A stretch of DNA of 64,000 nucleotides from the NCBI GenBank assembly GCA_964017065.1, contig OZ024786.1, forward strand, positions 13,321,469-13,385,468, in the 5' to 3' direction. A program made the position numbers and the translations under genes. This document shows, piece by piece, positions 1-11,973 of the stretch (the first letter of the stretch is position 1; every line of letters starts with the position of its first letter). The notes beneath the pieces are model-generated. The model searched no databases. It saw nothing but the letters and a program-made list of their open reading frames with translations, and was not told the origin of the DNA. The DNA is from Haliclona indistincta (taxonomy: Eukaryota; Porifera; Demospongiae; Haplosclerida; Chalinidae).

Positions 1-1264
1 TGTGTTACTATCCTCTCCCTCGTATTAATGGCCTCTCCCTTGTGTTACTATCCTCTCCCTCGTATTGCTGACCTCTCCCTTGTGTTATTATCCTCTCTCT
101 TGTATTACTGACCTCTCCCTTGTGTTACTATCCTCTCCCTCGTATTACTGGCCTCTCCCTTGTGTTATTATCCTCTCCCTCGTATTACTGACCTCTCTCT
201 TGTGTTACTATCCTCTCCCTCGTATTACTGACCTCTCCCTTGTGTTACTATCCTCTCCCTCGTATTACTGGCCTCTCCCTTGTGTTACTATCCTCTCCCT
301 CGTATTACTGACCTCTTTCTTGTGTTACTATCCTCTCCCTCGTATTACTGACCTCTCCCTTGTGTTACTATCCTCTCCCTCGTATTACTGGCCTCTCCCT
401 TGTGTTACGATCCTCTCCCTCGTATTACTGACCTCTCTCTTGTGTTACTATCCTCTCCCTCGTATTACTGACCTCTCCCTTGTGTTACTATCCTCTCCCT
501 CGTATTACTGGCCTCTCCCTTGTGTTACTATCCTCTCCCTCGTATTACTGGCCTCTCCCTTGTGTTACTATCCTCTCCCTCGTATTACTGGCCTCTCCCT
601 TGTGTTACTATCGATCCTCTCCCTCGTATTACAGACCTCTTTCTTGTGTTACTATCCTCTCCGGCCCTCGTATTACTGACCTCTTTCTTGTGTTACTATC
701 CTCTCTCTCGTATTACTGACCTCTCCCTTGTGTTACTATCCTCTCCCTCGTATTACTGACCTCTTTCTTGTGTTACTATCCTCTCCCTCGTATTACTGAC
801 CTCTTCCTTGTGTTACTATCCTCTCCCTTGTATTACTGACCTCTATCTTGTGTTATTATCCTCTCTCTTGTATTACTGACCTCTCCCTTGTGTTAATATG
901 CTCTCCCTCGTATTACTGACATCTTCCTTGTGTTACTATCCTCTCCCTCATATTAATGGCCTCTCCCTTGTGTTACTATCCTCTCCCTCGTATTGCTGCA
1001 TGACCTCTCCCTTGTGTTATTATCCTCTCTCTTGTATTACTGACCTCTCCCTTGTGTTACTATCCTCTCCCTCGTATTACTGGCCTCTCCCTTGTGTTAC
1101 TATCCTCTCCCTCGTATTGCTGACCTCTCCCTTGTGTTATTATCCTCTCTCTTGTATTACTGGCCTCTCCCTTGTGTTACTATCCTCTCCCTCGTATTAC
1201 TGGCCTCTCCCTTGTGTTACTATCCTCTCCCTCGTATTACTGGCCTCTCCCTTGTGTTACTATC
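1..1264. repeat. 40-bp minisatellite, about 31 copies
   Basis: A continuous tandem array with a 40-bp period. Each unit is two related 20-mers, one starting tgtgttacta and one starting cgtattactg, both ending in a pyrimidine-rich cctctccct. Units differ by point changes, with small indels near 613, 661 and 996. Because 40 is not a multiple of three and the unit lacks stops on the + strand, all three + frames stay open and give spurious Leu/Ser/Tyr-rich ORFs. The array runs off the left edge of the window, so its true length is unknown. It ends abruptly at about 1264 where unique sequence begins. Confidence 0.95.
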
Positions 1265-2242
1265 CCTATAGTAGACATGTATCCCTTCACTCTTTTTGTA
1301 GTAGCAATGTCTCTCTGTTTGCACAATCTGTCCATATGCGTCCCTATAGTTGACATGCTTACTGGTCTCCCTTGGTTAGCTACAATCTATGATCTAATGA
1401 TAATGTTGTCTAAACTGAGTCCACCCACTGTTTTGGTTGATTGGTTACAGCACCAATGCATCATGTGTGGTTGTTCAAACTAAGGGTATCTTTAGTCTAA
1501 AATGACCTGTACTGAATTAGTTTTTGTTTGACATTATTTTTAATTGTGATTTTCAATTCTTTAGACAAACAGACACAAGGATACTTGTACATCAGAAAGG
1601 CAAGCCAGGTAATTTCCATCTTCATACACTTACAATGCGTATTAAGATGTGTTCTAGCAATCTCTCCCGTGGTTAGGTTTCCGTTGTAGCAATGTTTCTG
1701 AGTCCACCCACTGTATATTTCTGTATTCGCCATAAGTCTTCCTCAATTTCTGTGTTAGCCATGTTTCCCTCGGTTCTGTTATTATTTTCTTAGGTTTTAT
1801 ATGCATGCTTGTGTAGCCATATCTTGTTTATATTTCTGTTTTCATCAAGTTTCTTTTTCTTCAGTTGAAATGATCTGTGAAGTGAATGTTTCTGCACCTG
1901 AAATTCAGCAGACACGGCGAATAAAGCTTAATGAGAACAATTAGAGTTGACTGAATTATTGTATGTTTGTTCATGTGTACAGTAATACTATTTTTAACCC
2001 CGTGCAGTTGTTCTTACGTGCTACAACTGAAGCGAACTATGCATGCTCATGAATTATTCACACATTTCGATTTGACACACTATAGGTGTGCCACACTATC
2101 ATTTGACACATGTGATTTAGCACACTACGGGCGTGCCGATTTGACACACCATTACTTTGGCACGTGTGCTTTGTGTCAAATTTTGGGACAAGCATTTGAC
2201 ACACGAATATGTGTCAATTTAACACACTTTCATTTACTGTGA
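1265..2242. other. Unique spacer with a TGACACA-rich cluster
   Basis: I see no convincing gene here. Between about 2058 and 2230 the heptamer tgacaca, its complement tgtgtca and near matches (gccacac, agcacac) recur many times in both orientations, giving local dyad symmetry. The segment ends exactly where homology to the NLR coding sequence starts (2243). Confidence 0.5.
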
Positions 2243-4138
2243 AGTCTAGCCTACCAATATGCCAAGAAATGGGCTGAAGGAAAGTTGAGCACATTTGATG
2301 CTGTGGCTCTTGTTCGTCTACGAGACTTGAACGAACACGATGTACATGAATTTGATTGTATCTTGCCTCACCTTCTCTTGCTAGCTAGTGGTAACAGCAC
2401 ATCAAAAGAGATGGCTCGACTTATCATGGACAAGCAAAGTATTCTCCTCATCTTAGACGGCTGGGATGAGTCTCCATCAAGCATTCGTAAGCCGTCGTTC
2501 ATCAAAGATCTGCTTCGTTCAGTTTCTTCTCATACTAAAATACTGATAACCTCTCGACCTGACTTCTCGTTGGATCTTCATGGTCTAGCTAACCGGGTAG
2601 AGATTCTTGGTTTCACTAAAAGTGATATTCACGATTACTTTGAGAATGCATTAAAATCACACCTGCTCAATAGTGAAGTGAAATTAGCTTGTGATAAGCT
2701 GATCAGTCATTTCCATCGCTACCCAATTATCGAAAGTTGTTGCTATGTGCCTCTGAATGCTGCCATTCTAGCGTACATATACCTCAATCGTGACCAGACC
2801 TTACCCATCACTCGATGTGAGCTGTTTCAAGAGCTCGTACTATGCTGCATGGTCCGTGAACTGGAAACTCGCCAACCCGATAGAGTCCTTGATGATGTTT
2901 CCTCATTTGAGAACCTCCCTGCTGATCTCAAGAAGCAGTTATACAACCTCAGTGAACTAGCATTCAATGGAGTGATGCAGAACAAGATTGTTTTTACACA
3001 GAAGGAACTAACATCACTCTCTACATTAGGTCTGCTTCATAGTGTCCAGGGTTTTGGCTCAATTGGTCAGAAGTCGGTCACTTGCAACTTTATCCATTTA
3101 GCCGTCCAAGAGCTCCTTGCTGCCTACTATATCTCTCGACTAGAACCAGCTGAGCATTCTAAACAATTTGAAACTCTTTTGGATGACAATCTAAAGTTTC
3201 CTGTACTCCAGTTCTATTCTGGTCTGACCGGGCTCGCCAATGAGAGTGTGAGAAACCTCATCACTGGATTTCACTTTGATTTTGAAGTTTATGAAAATAA
3301 ATCAAGACTTTGCCTTTTAGCATTTCTGAACTGCATTTTTGAAGCAAAAATACACGATCAAGTTTTTTTTGAACAAATGGTTCATACTCTAAATTCCAAA
3401 GTTAATTTGTGGTTAATTTCTTTGAGTCCAATGGATTGTCTGTCGGTGCACTATTTTTTATCTTCCATCAGAACCGTGGTGACTGGACAAATAGAATTGA
3501 ACCTTTCTTGCTGCAGTATTGATGACCAATGTTTGGGTATACTGCTAGGAATTTCTACTGAGCATGCTGAGACATCCTGTACATCAAGTGTTTTAGAGTC
3601 TGTAGAAACCCTGATAGTGGAGGAAAATGAATACACAGACACTGGGATTGCTTACATTGCCAGAGCTCTTATCTCCAACAACACTTTAAAAACACTGAGG
3701 GTTGGTAATGGCAGCATAACAGACATGGGACTGGTGCCACTGCTGGAAGCACTACCAAGACTACATTCATTGGAGGAGATAGCATTGTGGTGGTCTTTGT
3801 CACATCCAGATGAAACATTGAATAAGATCGGAGAGAGTGTAGGAAGAACTACAATAAATAAATTAGAACTATTGTCTTTTTCTTTGTCATTGCAGTCAGA
3901 AGAGGCAGTGAAAGAGTGGGTCCAGAGTGCGGTGGTTGGAGGGAACAGCCTTATACGTTCTCTTGAGCACAGTCAGGTTACTGAGCTCAATATATACATT
4001 AGCTTTTCATGTCCAATCAATGAAGATGATCTATCTACTCAATTAGATTCATCACTCCAAACAACAATGGATTCAATTAATTTAAGAAGAGAAAAGAAAT
4101 CATTACATTTCATTAATTTGCTTGTTTATGTATTTTAA
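2243..4138 (+). pseudogene. NLR copy A, 5'-truncated (no P-loop): NACHT remainder plus LRR
   Basis: An NLR-family receptor fragment. Homology with the other copies begins at the Ser just after the Walker A motif (GVGGMGKTS elsewhere), and an in-frame TGA lies directly upstream at 2240-2242. The frame then stays open to the TAA at 4136-4138. Still present are Walker B (ILLILDGWDE), the sensor-like ILITSRP, the winged-helix region, and a C-terminal set of ribonuclease-inhibitor-type LRRs. Death, CARD-like and nucleotide-binding P-loop segments are absent, so it cannot be a complete signalling NTPase. The sharp join to unrelated sequence marks a rearrangement breakpoint at the left end of the array. 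An alternative is a transcribed truncated decoy, but I see no start codon context that supports this. Identity of the family is certain; pseudogene status is likely. Confidence 0.85.
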
Positions 4139-5535
4139 TCCAGCAATGTTATTTATATTTTCGTACCCTTTTAACCTCAAACAAATTTTGTTCTAAATAA
4201 CTTTTTCTCCAGCAAGGTACTTCAATTTTTGAGTTATTGATAAGGATTAGTTCTGTGAGAAGATGATGAAGGACATGTGTGTACACATGTGAATCACTCA
4301 CTATAGTAATCTCTTCTCAACCAAGCGATCCTTGTGAGTGAGAATGCATGACCCTTCTCATGGGAATCGATCCACTCAGGGTAGCACCACCAGCAGATGG
4401 AAGAGAAGAGGCTGTTGAATAGCTAAGTGTGGTGGAGAAGAGAGGGTGCAGCCTGTTATGGTGAAGGAGGCGGTAAGTAGGCAGCAACAAACTGAAGACA
4501 CACCCACTCACCTGTCTATCACCAGGTAAGCAGATAAACACCACACCTTGAGTGTCATGGTAGCTATAGTCACATGGTGAAGTTTCATCAATTTTAGTTA
4601 AACTGGACGTCAATCCTTCTTGATAGTCACAGTATTATGTCATGAACTAGCTCTACAAGGAACAAGATAATCACATTATATCATAAAACACACATGCACA
4701 ATGTACAGTGAGTGAAACTGGTAACTACATTGTAGCAAATCAAACTATTGTGACACATTTCAAGTATAGAAAGAGGTTATACAAATCTTGTCTCATACAA
4801 TGTTTTTCCTATTCTGCTTGAGCCAGCTCGTATACTCAAGACCAGAAGAGGCTCTAACATAACAAAATCTACATTTACTAGTTACTGTGTATCATTATCA
4901 AACAAGCAGCTGTTATGAGATGATATGAGTTGATCACTTTAAATAATCTGTTGTGTCAGGACTGAGGAGAAGGCTCCTTATACATGTAATGAGAGGGTAT
5001 CAAGATATCAACACATGAATGAAGTGAGTATCACTAGTCACTTGTAATCTCTACACAACCAAGTGATCCTTGTGAGTGAGAAAGAGGAGGGAAAGACACA
5101 ACTCTGCTCATGAGAATCGATCCACTCGAGTTAGCAGTGCCGAGATGGAAAGAATGATGAAGGACTGAGTGTACCAGATGAGGGATGGAGATTGGGGTTG
5201 TAGGAGAGGAATATTGCTATCGGCGTTTTATCATTTACACTTCATTAGACCCACTCAATATAATATATAGTGGATAGTTAGTAGTTGATGAGCTCAGTAC
5301 AATAGTTCTGTGCATGCAGCTTAAAAACAGCTCACTTACATTGTTGATGGAGAATATAGACCTAGCTCATCGCTAGATCTACTGAACGAGGGCAGGAAGA
5401 CCACTGAAGAGATCCGAGTTGAGAAAAAAGATAGGTTCGCTGAGCCTGAGGGAATGTTACTCCGCAGTGCAGTGCGAAAGAATGTACTTCGTGGGCGGGG
5501 CTAGTTATTAATTTCGTGATTATCAACTTAGCCCC
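4139..5535. repeat. Array spacer A-B with duplicated modules R1 and R2
   Basis: Spacer repeated between NLR copies. It holds an inverted repeat (acatgtgt, 2-nt gap, acacatgt) at 4273-4290 and two related modules: R1 (about 4295-4480) and R2 (about 5030-5200). Both contain a ccttgtgagtgag block followed by gaatcgatccactc. A reading frame on the minus strand (4613-4317) is conserved at 52676-52380, but nothing identifies it as a gene. The last about 50 bp hold the GC box of copy B. Confidence 0.7.
5493..5501 (+). promoter_or_regulatory. GC box upstream of NLR copy B
   Basis: The sequence gggcggggc lies 35 bp before the ATG of exon 1. The same nonamer sits at 11931-11939 (copy C) and 18379-18387 (copy D), and a one-base variant, gggtggggc, lies before copy F near 32816. 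No TATA box is evident. Conservation across the Death-type copies suggests a GC-box core promoter, but this is inference. Confidence 0.4.
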
Positions 5536-8500
5536 ATGGCGGCTCAAGCTTCTATCTCCACAGTACAAGGTAAAGAGCTCGTAAACCACTATGATATTTG
5601 TTGATAACTATGTCATTGATCTTTGTGTTTAGGTTTCGACGTCGACTCAGTCGTTTTCGAGTTGCAGAAGGCTCGTTTCCCCGCGGACAAATGGCTGTCT
5701 CTTGCCGGTGGTTTGAAGATGGCAACCACTGTCCCAATCATCGATGCTGATTGCAGGACCTCAGTCGGCAAGCTGCAAGAGCTGATCCGGAGATGGGTTC
5801 GAGGCAGCAGCACTACCGGCAACCAGTGGGTCATGTTGATTGATGCTGTCGTGATGTGTGACGAGCCTGCTGTAGCTCAGGAGCTAGCTACAGCAGTTGG
5901 CTGCCCTCTAGCTCGCTCAGGTACTACAACACAACATGTATAATCTAATGAAGCACTTGCATGATTGATAGCACCACAACAATGCACTTGTGTTTACAAT
6001 GTGTGAGCGTTACAATAGTTAGCCAGCTAGCACATAATATGCTTTAGAGGGTTTGTCTGATGATGCTGTGACTGTCCAGGTTCTAATGGTGGTAGCATTC
6101 ACTTCATTCAGCTGGTTTGGAACCCTAAATCCAGTAGGCTAAGCACGGTTCACAATGTTTTCCAGTAAACTACTGGGAGCCTAAACCCAAACTTGGTTAG
6201 AAACCAACGAAACCCTTGAATTGGTCAAGTTCTGCTTTGTTGTAGTTGTATGAACGAAATGACCGCTTCGATACATTGTGTGATTTGATTTGTCCTGATG
6301 TCTGCTCTGAACCTATCTACAGATGACTGCCGTAAAACTTGTAGGTTTAACTTGTACTGTATAGCGACGGTGTAGGGACAGTCAGGACTTGAGTAAAGCC
6401 TTTATACTTTACTTACAACAGCCTCATCATCATGCATGGTATTGTGTAGTTACGTACAGTAACATGTTAGCCTACCTTACCGAACCCTTTAGTCATTCAT
6501 GATACATGATACAGTGGTTTACTACTTCTTGAACTGCATCAACAATAGAGGGTAAACCATTTTAGGAAGGGTAATAATTATACCGGCATGAATCACTCTT
6601 TAAGCTATGACATGAATAATTCTCTTTAATGAGTCTCCAAATCTGTATATTTACCTGCTGCGTGGGCGGGCATAAAAAACATGGCCACCGTCACGCACTA
6701 CAGCAAACTAAGTGCCGTTTATTGCGCTATTGGCGAGGTTTGCGCCAATCCAAGTGGCTTGATGGCACAACAAGGTCTATCCGCTTTTAAGTAAGCTAGA
6801 AACATAGTTTAAATCGGTTATACACCTCGTTGTCGGTGTATTATGTGAATTTGCACAACTCGGGCTTCGCAGATTTACGTTTTGTTACTATTTCATGTGT
6901 GAAAAGTCTTGTAACAATCTGAAAACACTCCACATGCATGTTGGGATAAAACATATCTTGACAAGGACAATGCAGTGACAAAGAGTTTTCGCTAATGCTA
7001 CCCTGACAAATTCAACCTTTCATGCTATGATGTCATAGTTTCTATGCAGGGTGTGTGTAATTCGAAAAACTGTCTCAAACCATATAATATTATAATACTA
7101 CGTAACAGTATCTATGCTCAAACCAACTTAGAGTATACTATCTAAAAAGGAATTTTCGATGCTGCACAAAATTTGTTTTGTGAAGAACACAGCCATATAC
7201 TTCAGTGATGGTAAAACTCGGGCGAGTTTAGCTAGAGTACGTCGCTAAACATGTTTCCGTGTTTTGTTACACCTTGTCTTTGTACTGTCCTTGTCCTTGT
7301 CAGCCATCACTTTTGTGTCTGCTAGTGGGTTTCTGACACAATAATTAAGTTAGTTTATGGAATTCATCACTCAAGTGTACAAGCCTGTGTTCTTGTAATA
7401 AAAATTTTATGGCTTGTTATGAATGCACTTTCACTAAGCAAACTGTGGTCTATCTGTTCATGGATGGACTCTACAGCAAATAGAGCATCTGCAGGACTCT
7501 AATGAATCTGATTGGTCAATAACATTGAGCTATACACTAAGCTAAGACATTCTTGATCTATATACTAACTGGTACTAACTACCAACTGCATGGGAGATGT
7601 AGTCACATGTACCATAGATCTGCTTTAGAATATTCATCGTCTGTCATAGCAACGGCAATTAAATACGTAAAATATCGAGTCATAAACACACTGCACATTT
7701 GTATGCACACAGTTAGCAATGTTAATTTAACATGATAAACATTTTCTATGATGCTCCTCAGTATACTATATCGCATGTAATACTAACTATACCTTGTATC
7801 TACATGTATCTATCAATCTATCTCATCATCTTCAGGTGAACAATTCCAACGTGATCTCATCAATGATAACTTACCACAAGAACCTAAACAATCGAAAGAA
7901 CAAGACCAGTACTTTCCTGACTTTGAGACAGTGAAAGGCAGGTTTGTCGACATCTGTCGCTGTGTTGCTGAACCAGACGTGGTAGAATTTGCAGGCGAGC
8001 TGCTACAAAGTAGTCTCATCAGCAATGCTGGTCACCAGGCGGCCATTGCTGTCACCGGTTTATCACCGAATAACAAGGTTGCTCATCTCGTCTCAGAAGC
8101 CATGAACAACGTCAGCAATTCTCCAGACAACTTTTACAAGTTCGTTTCTATCGTAGAGAGCAGGAATTCACAACTTGCCTCAGATCTATGGAGTTACTAC
8201 TCGGAACGACAAGCCTGCTTTACCGACTTAACTGCCGGGCCAACTGATGATCCAAGAAGACAAAAGGATCCCTCCGTGAAGTTCGTGACCAACCTTCGAG
8301 AGGTGTATAGAACTGCCCAACCTCCAACATGGGACCCTCTCCCTCAGTGCCAGCATGTCAAACTAGCCATGATAAAGGAGAAAGGAAAGCGATATGGTAG
8401 TGAGAAGACAGCTGCTGAGAGCAGAGTAGAGGGAGATGTGAACAAAATGTTGACAATAAAAGTACCTGTGGATTCTGAGAGGATCTTTGATGCTGGCACC

Positions 8501-10504
8501 TTTGACGATGAGCGTCAGGTGATTCTAGTTGAAGGAGTGGGTGGAATGGGAAAAACAAGTCTTGCCTACCAATATGCCAAGAAATGGGCTGAAGGAAAGT
8601 TGAGCACATTTGATGCTGTGGCTCTTGTTTGTATACAAGACTTGAACGAACACGATGTACATGAAGTTGATCATATCTTGCCTCACCTTCTCTTCCTAGC
8701 TAGTGGTAACAGCATATCAAAAGAGATGGCTCGACTTATCATAGACAAGCAAAAGATTCTCCTCATCTTGGACGGCTGGGATGAGTCTCCAGCAAGCATT
8801 CGTAAGCCGTCGTTCATTAAAGATCTGCTTCGATCAGTTTCTTCTCAGACTAGAATACTGATAACCTCTCGACCTGACTTCTCGTTGGATCTTCATGATC
8901 TAGCTAACCGGGTAGAGATTCTTGGTTTCACTAAAAGTGATATTCACGATTACTTTGAGAATGCATTGAAGTCACACCTGCCAAATAGTGAAGTGAAATC
9001 AGCTTTTGATAAGCTGAGCAGTCATTTCCATCGCTATCCAGTCATCGAAAGCTGTTGCTATGTGCCTCTGAATGCTGCCATTCTAGCGTACATATACCTC
9101 AATCATGACCAGACCTTACCCATCACTCGATGTGAGCTGTTTCAAGAGCTCGTACTATGCTGCATAGTCCGTGAGCTGGAAACTCGTCAACCGGATAGAG
9201 TCCTTGAAGATTTCTCCTCGTTTGAAGATCTCTCTGCTGATCTTAAGGAGCAGTTATACTATCTCAGTAAACTTGCATTCAAGGGAGTGATGCAGAACAA
9301 GAATGTTTTTACACAGAAGGAACTCACGTCACTCTCTACATTAGGTCTGCTTCATAGTGTCCAGGGTTTTGGCGCGATTGGTCGAAAATCAGTCACTTGC
9401 AACTTTATCCATCTAGCCGTCCAAGAGCTCCTTGCTGCCTACTATATCTCTCGACTAGAACCAGCTGAGCACTCTAAACAATTTGAAACTCTCTTGAATG
9501 ATCTCAAGTTTCCTGTACTCCAGTTCTATTCTGGTCTGACCGGGCTCACCAATGAGGATGTGAGAAACCTCATCACTGGATTTCACTTTGACTGTTTTAA
9601 AGAACCAGATGATAAAGATAAATCAAGACTTTGCCTTTTAGCATTTCTGAACTGCATTTTTGAAGCACAAATACACGATCAATTCTTTTTTGAACAAATG
9701 GTTCGTACTCTAAATTCTGAAGTGGATTTGTGTTTGCTTTCTTTGAGTCCAATGGATTGTCTGTCAGTGCACTACTTTTTATCCTCCATCAGAACCGTGG
9801 TGACTGGACAAATAGAATTGAACCTTTCTGACTGCAGTATTGATGACCAATGTTTGGGAATGCTACTAGGAATTTCTACTGAGCATGCTGAGACATCCTG
9901 TACATCAAGTGTTTTAGAGCCTGTAGAAAACCTGATATTGGAGGGAAATGAATACACAGGCACTGGGATTGCTTACATTGCCAGAGCTCTTATCTCCAAC
10001 AACACTTTAAAAACACTGATGGTTGGTAGTGAAAGTGTAACACACATGGGGCTGGTGCCGCTGTTGGAAGCACTACCAAGACTACATTCACTGAAGACGT
10101 TAGTATTGATCTGGTCTTTGTCACATCCAGTTGAAACTTTGAATAACATCGGAAAATGTGTAGGAAGAAGTACACTGAGAAATTTAGAACTATGGTCTTA
10201 TTCTCCGTCATTGCAGTCAGAAGAGGCAGTAAAAGAGTGGGTCCAGAGTGTGGTAGTTGGAGGGAACAGTCTTATACATTTTCTTGAGTACTTTCAGGTC
10301 ACTAACCTCGTTATATACATTGGATTTAGAAAAATTTCATGTCCAATCAACAAAGACTATGTAAAAACTCAATTAGATTCATCATTCCAAGAAACATTGA
10401 ATTCAATTAATTTAAGAAGAGTAAAGAAATCATTAAGTTCCATTGATTTGTTTGTTCATGTAGGCATAGATATTATATCTATGACATCCACCAATGTTAT
10501 TTAA
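5536..10504 (+). CDS. NLR copy B: Death, CARD-like, NACHT, LRR receptor (three exons)
   Basis: Predicted intracellular pattern-recognition receptor of the NLR family. Exons are 5536-5569, 5633-5920 and 7836-10504; all junctions are GT-AG in phase 1 and the total gives 996 residues. Exon 1 encodes only MAAQASISTVQ. Exon 2 encodes a Death domain (about residues 14-105, with the ELQKARFP, DKWLSLA and ELIRRWV helices). Exon 3 begins with a linker, then a second death-fold, CARD-like helical region (about 138-230), a pre-NACHT segment with QPPTWDPLPQ, and NACHT with P-loop GVGGMGKTS (about 341), Walker B ILLILDGWDE (about 415) and ILITSRP (about 449). RI-type LRRs occupy about 770-960. NLRs bind ATP, oligomerise and recruit partners through death-fold contacts; this role is inferred from the family. 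The gene is intact. The exon structure is a reading of the sequence; further small exons in the 1.9-kb intron cannot be excluded. Confidence 0.85.
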
Positions 10505-11973
10505 ATTATGGTAATGTTATTTGTATGTTATTTGTTATTGTAATGTCATCCACCAATGTTATTTTATCTTTTCATACCTTAAAGAAATTTTGAAAATAAT
10601 ACTATGATGTTCTATTTTGACGTTCTTATAACTTTTCGCCAGCAAGGTACTTCAATATTTGAGTTAGTGGAAAGGATTATTTCTATGAGAAAAAGATAAA
10701 GACGCATAAAGGACATGTGTGTACACATGTGAATCACTCACTATAGTAATCTCTTCTCAACTTGCATGTGATCGAGTGAGAATGCATGACCCTTCTCATG
10801 GGAATCGATCCACTCAGGGTAGTACCACCAGCAGATGGAAGAGAAGAGGTTATTGAATAGCTAGGTGTGGTGCAGAAGAGAGGGTGGAGTCTGGTACGGT
10901 GAAAGAGGTGGTAAGTAGGCAGCAACAAACTGAAGACACACCCACTCACCTATCTATCACCTGGTAAGCAGATAAACACCACACCTTGAGTGTCATGGTA
11001 GCTATAGTCACATGGGGAAGTTTCATCAATTTCAGTTAAACTGGACATCAATCCTTCTTGATAGTCACATTATCATGTCATGAACTAGCTCTACAAGGAA
11101 CAAGATAATCACATTATTTCATAAAACACACATGTACAATGTACAGTGAGTGAAACTGGTAACTACATTGTAGCAAATCAAACTATTGTGACACATTTCA
11201 AGCATAGAAAGAGGTTATACAAATCTTGTCTCATACAATGTTTTTCCTATTCTGCTTGAGCCAGCTCGTATACTCAAGACCAGAAGAGGCTCTAACATAA
11301 CAAAATCTACATTTACTAGTTACTGTGTATCATTATCAAACAAGCAGCTGTTATGAGATGATATGAGTTGATCACTTTAAATAATCTGTTGTGTCAGGAC
11401 TGAGGAGGAGGCTCCTTATACATGTAATGAGAGGGTATCAAGATATCAACACATGAATGAAGTGAGTATCACTAGTCACTTGTAATCTCTACACAACCAA
11501 GTGATCCTTGTGAGTGAGAAAGAGGAGGGAAAGACACAACTCTGCTCATGAGAATCGATCCACTCGAGTTAGCAGTGCCGAGATGGAAAGAATGATGAAG
11601 GACTGAGTGTACCAGATGAGGGATGGAGATTGGGGTTGTAGGAGAGGAATATTGCTATCGGCGTTTTATCATTTACACTTCATTAGACCCACTCAATATA
11701 ATATATAGTGGATAGTTAGTAGTTGATGAGCTCAGTACAATAGTTCTGTGCATGCAGCTTAAAAACAGCTCACTTACATTGTTGATGGAGAATATAGACC
11801 TAGCTCATCGCTAGATCTACTGAACGAGGGCAGGAAGACCACTGAAGAGATCCGAGTTGAGAAAAAAGATAGGTTCGCTGAGCCTGAGGGAATGTTACTC
11901 CGCAGTGCAGTGCGAAAGAATGTACTTCGTGGGCGGGGCTAGTTATTAATTTCGTGATTATCAACTTAGCCCC
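10505..11973. repeat. Array spacer B-C
   Basis: Same architecture as spacer A-B: 3' flank of the NLR, inverted repeat acatgtgt/acacatgt at 10713-10730, R1 module (about 10735-10930), R2 module (about 11470-11650), and a GC box at 11931-11939. No gene seen. Confidence 0.7.

Larger units (their letters stand above)
4971..11073. repeat. Tandem duplication, left copy (6,438-bp offset)
   Basis: This stretch recurs at 11409-17511 with a constant offset of 6,438 bp. I saw no difference in the coding exons (the predicted proteins are identical), in the introns or in most of the spacer. The first mismatches are at 4970/11408 on the left and 11074/17512 on the right; beyond them the copies differ at ordinary paralogue levels. 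It contains the whole of NLR copy B. Confidence 0.9.

Noticed and set aside
1..1264. CRISPR-like array
   Set aside because: The repeat is continuous with no unique spacers, and the genome is eukaryotic.
65..1483. Long Leu/Ser/Tyr-rich open frames in all + frames
   Set aside because: They are by-products of a stop-free 40-bp tandem repeat whose period is not a multiple of three; no start context, domain or unique sequence supports coding.
6681..6794. Small frame MATVTHYSKLSAVYCAIGEV in the intron of copies B and C with a GC-rich upstream region
   Set aside because: Not present in the introns of D or F, and its possible donor would join exon 3 in the wrong phase.
8358..8609. Minus-strand open frames inside NLR exons, repeated at 14796, 22216, 35774 and 49630
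   Set aside because: They shadow the conserved NACHT coding sequence on the other strand; conservation follows from the sense gene.
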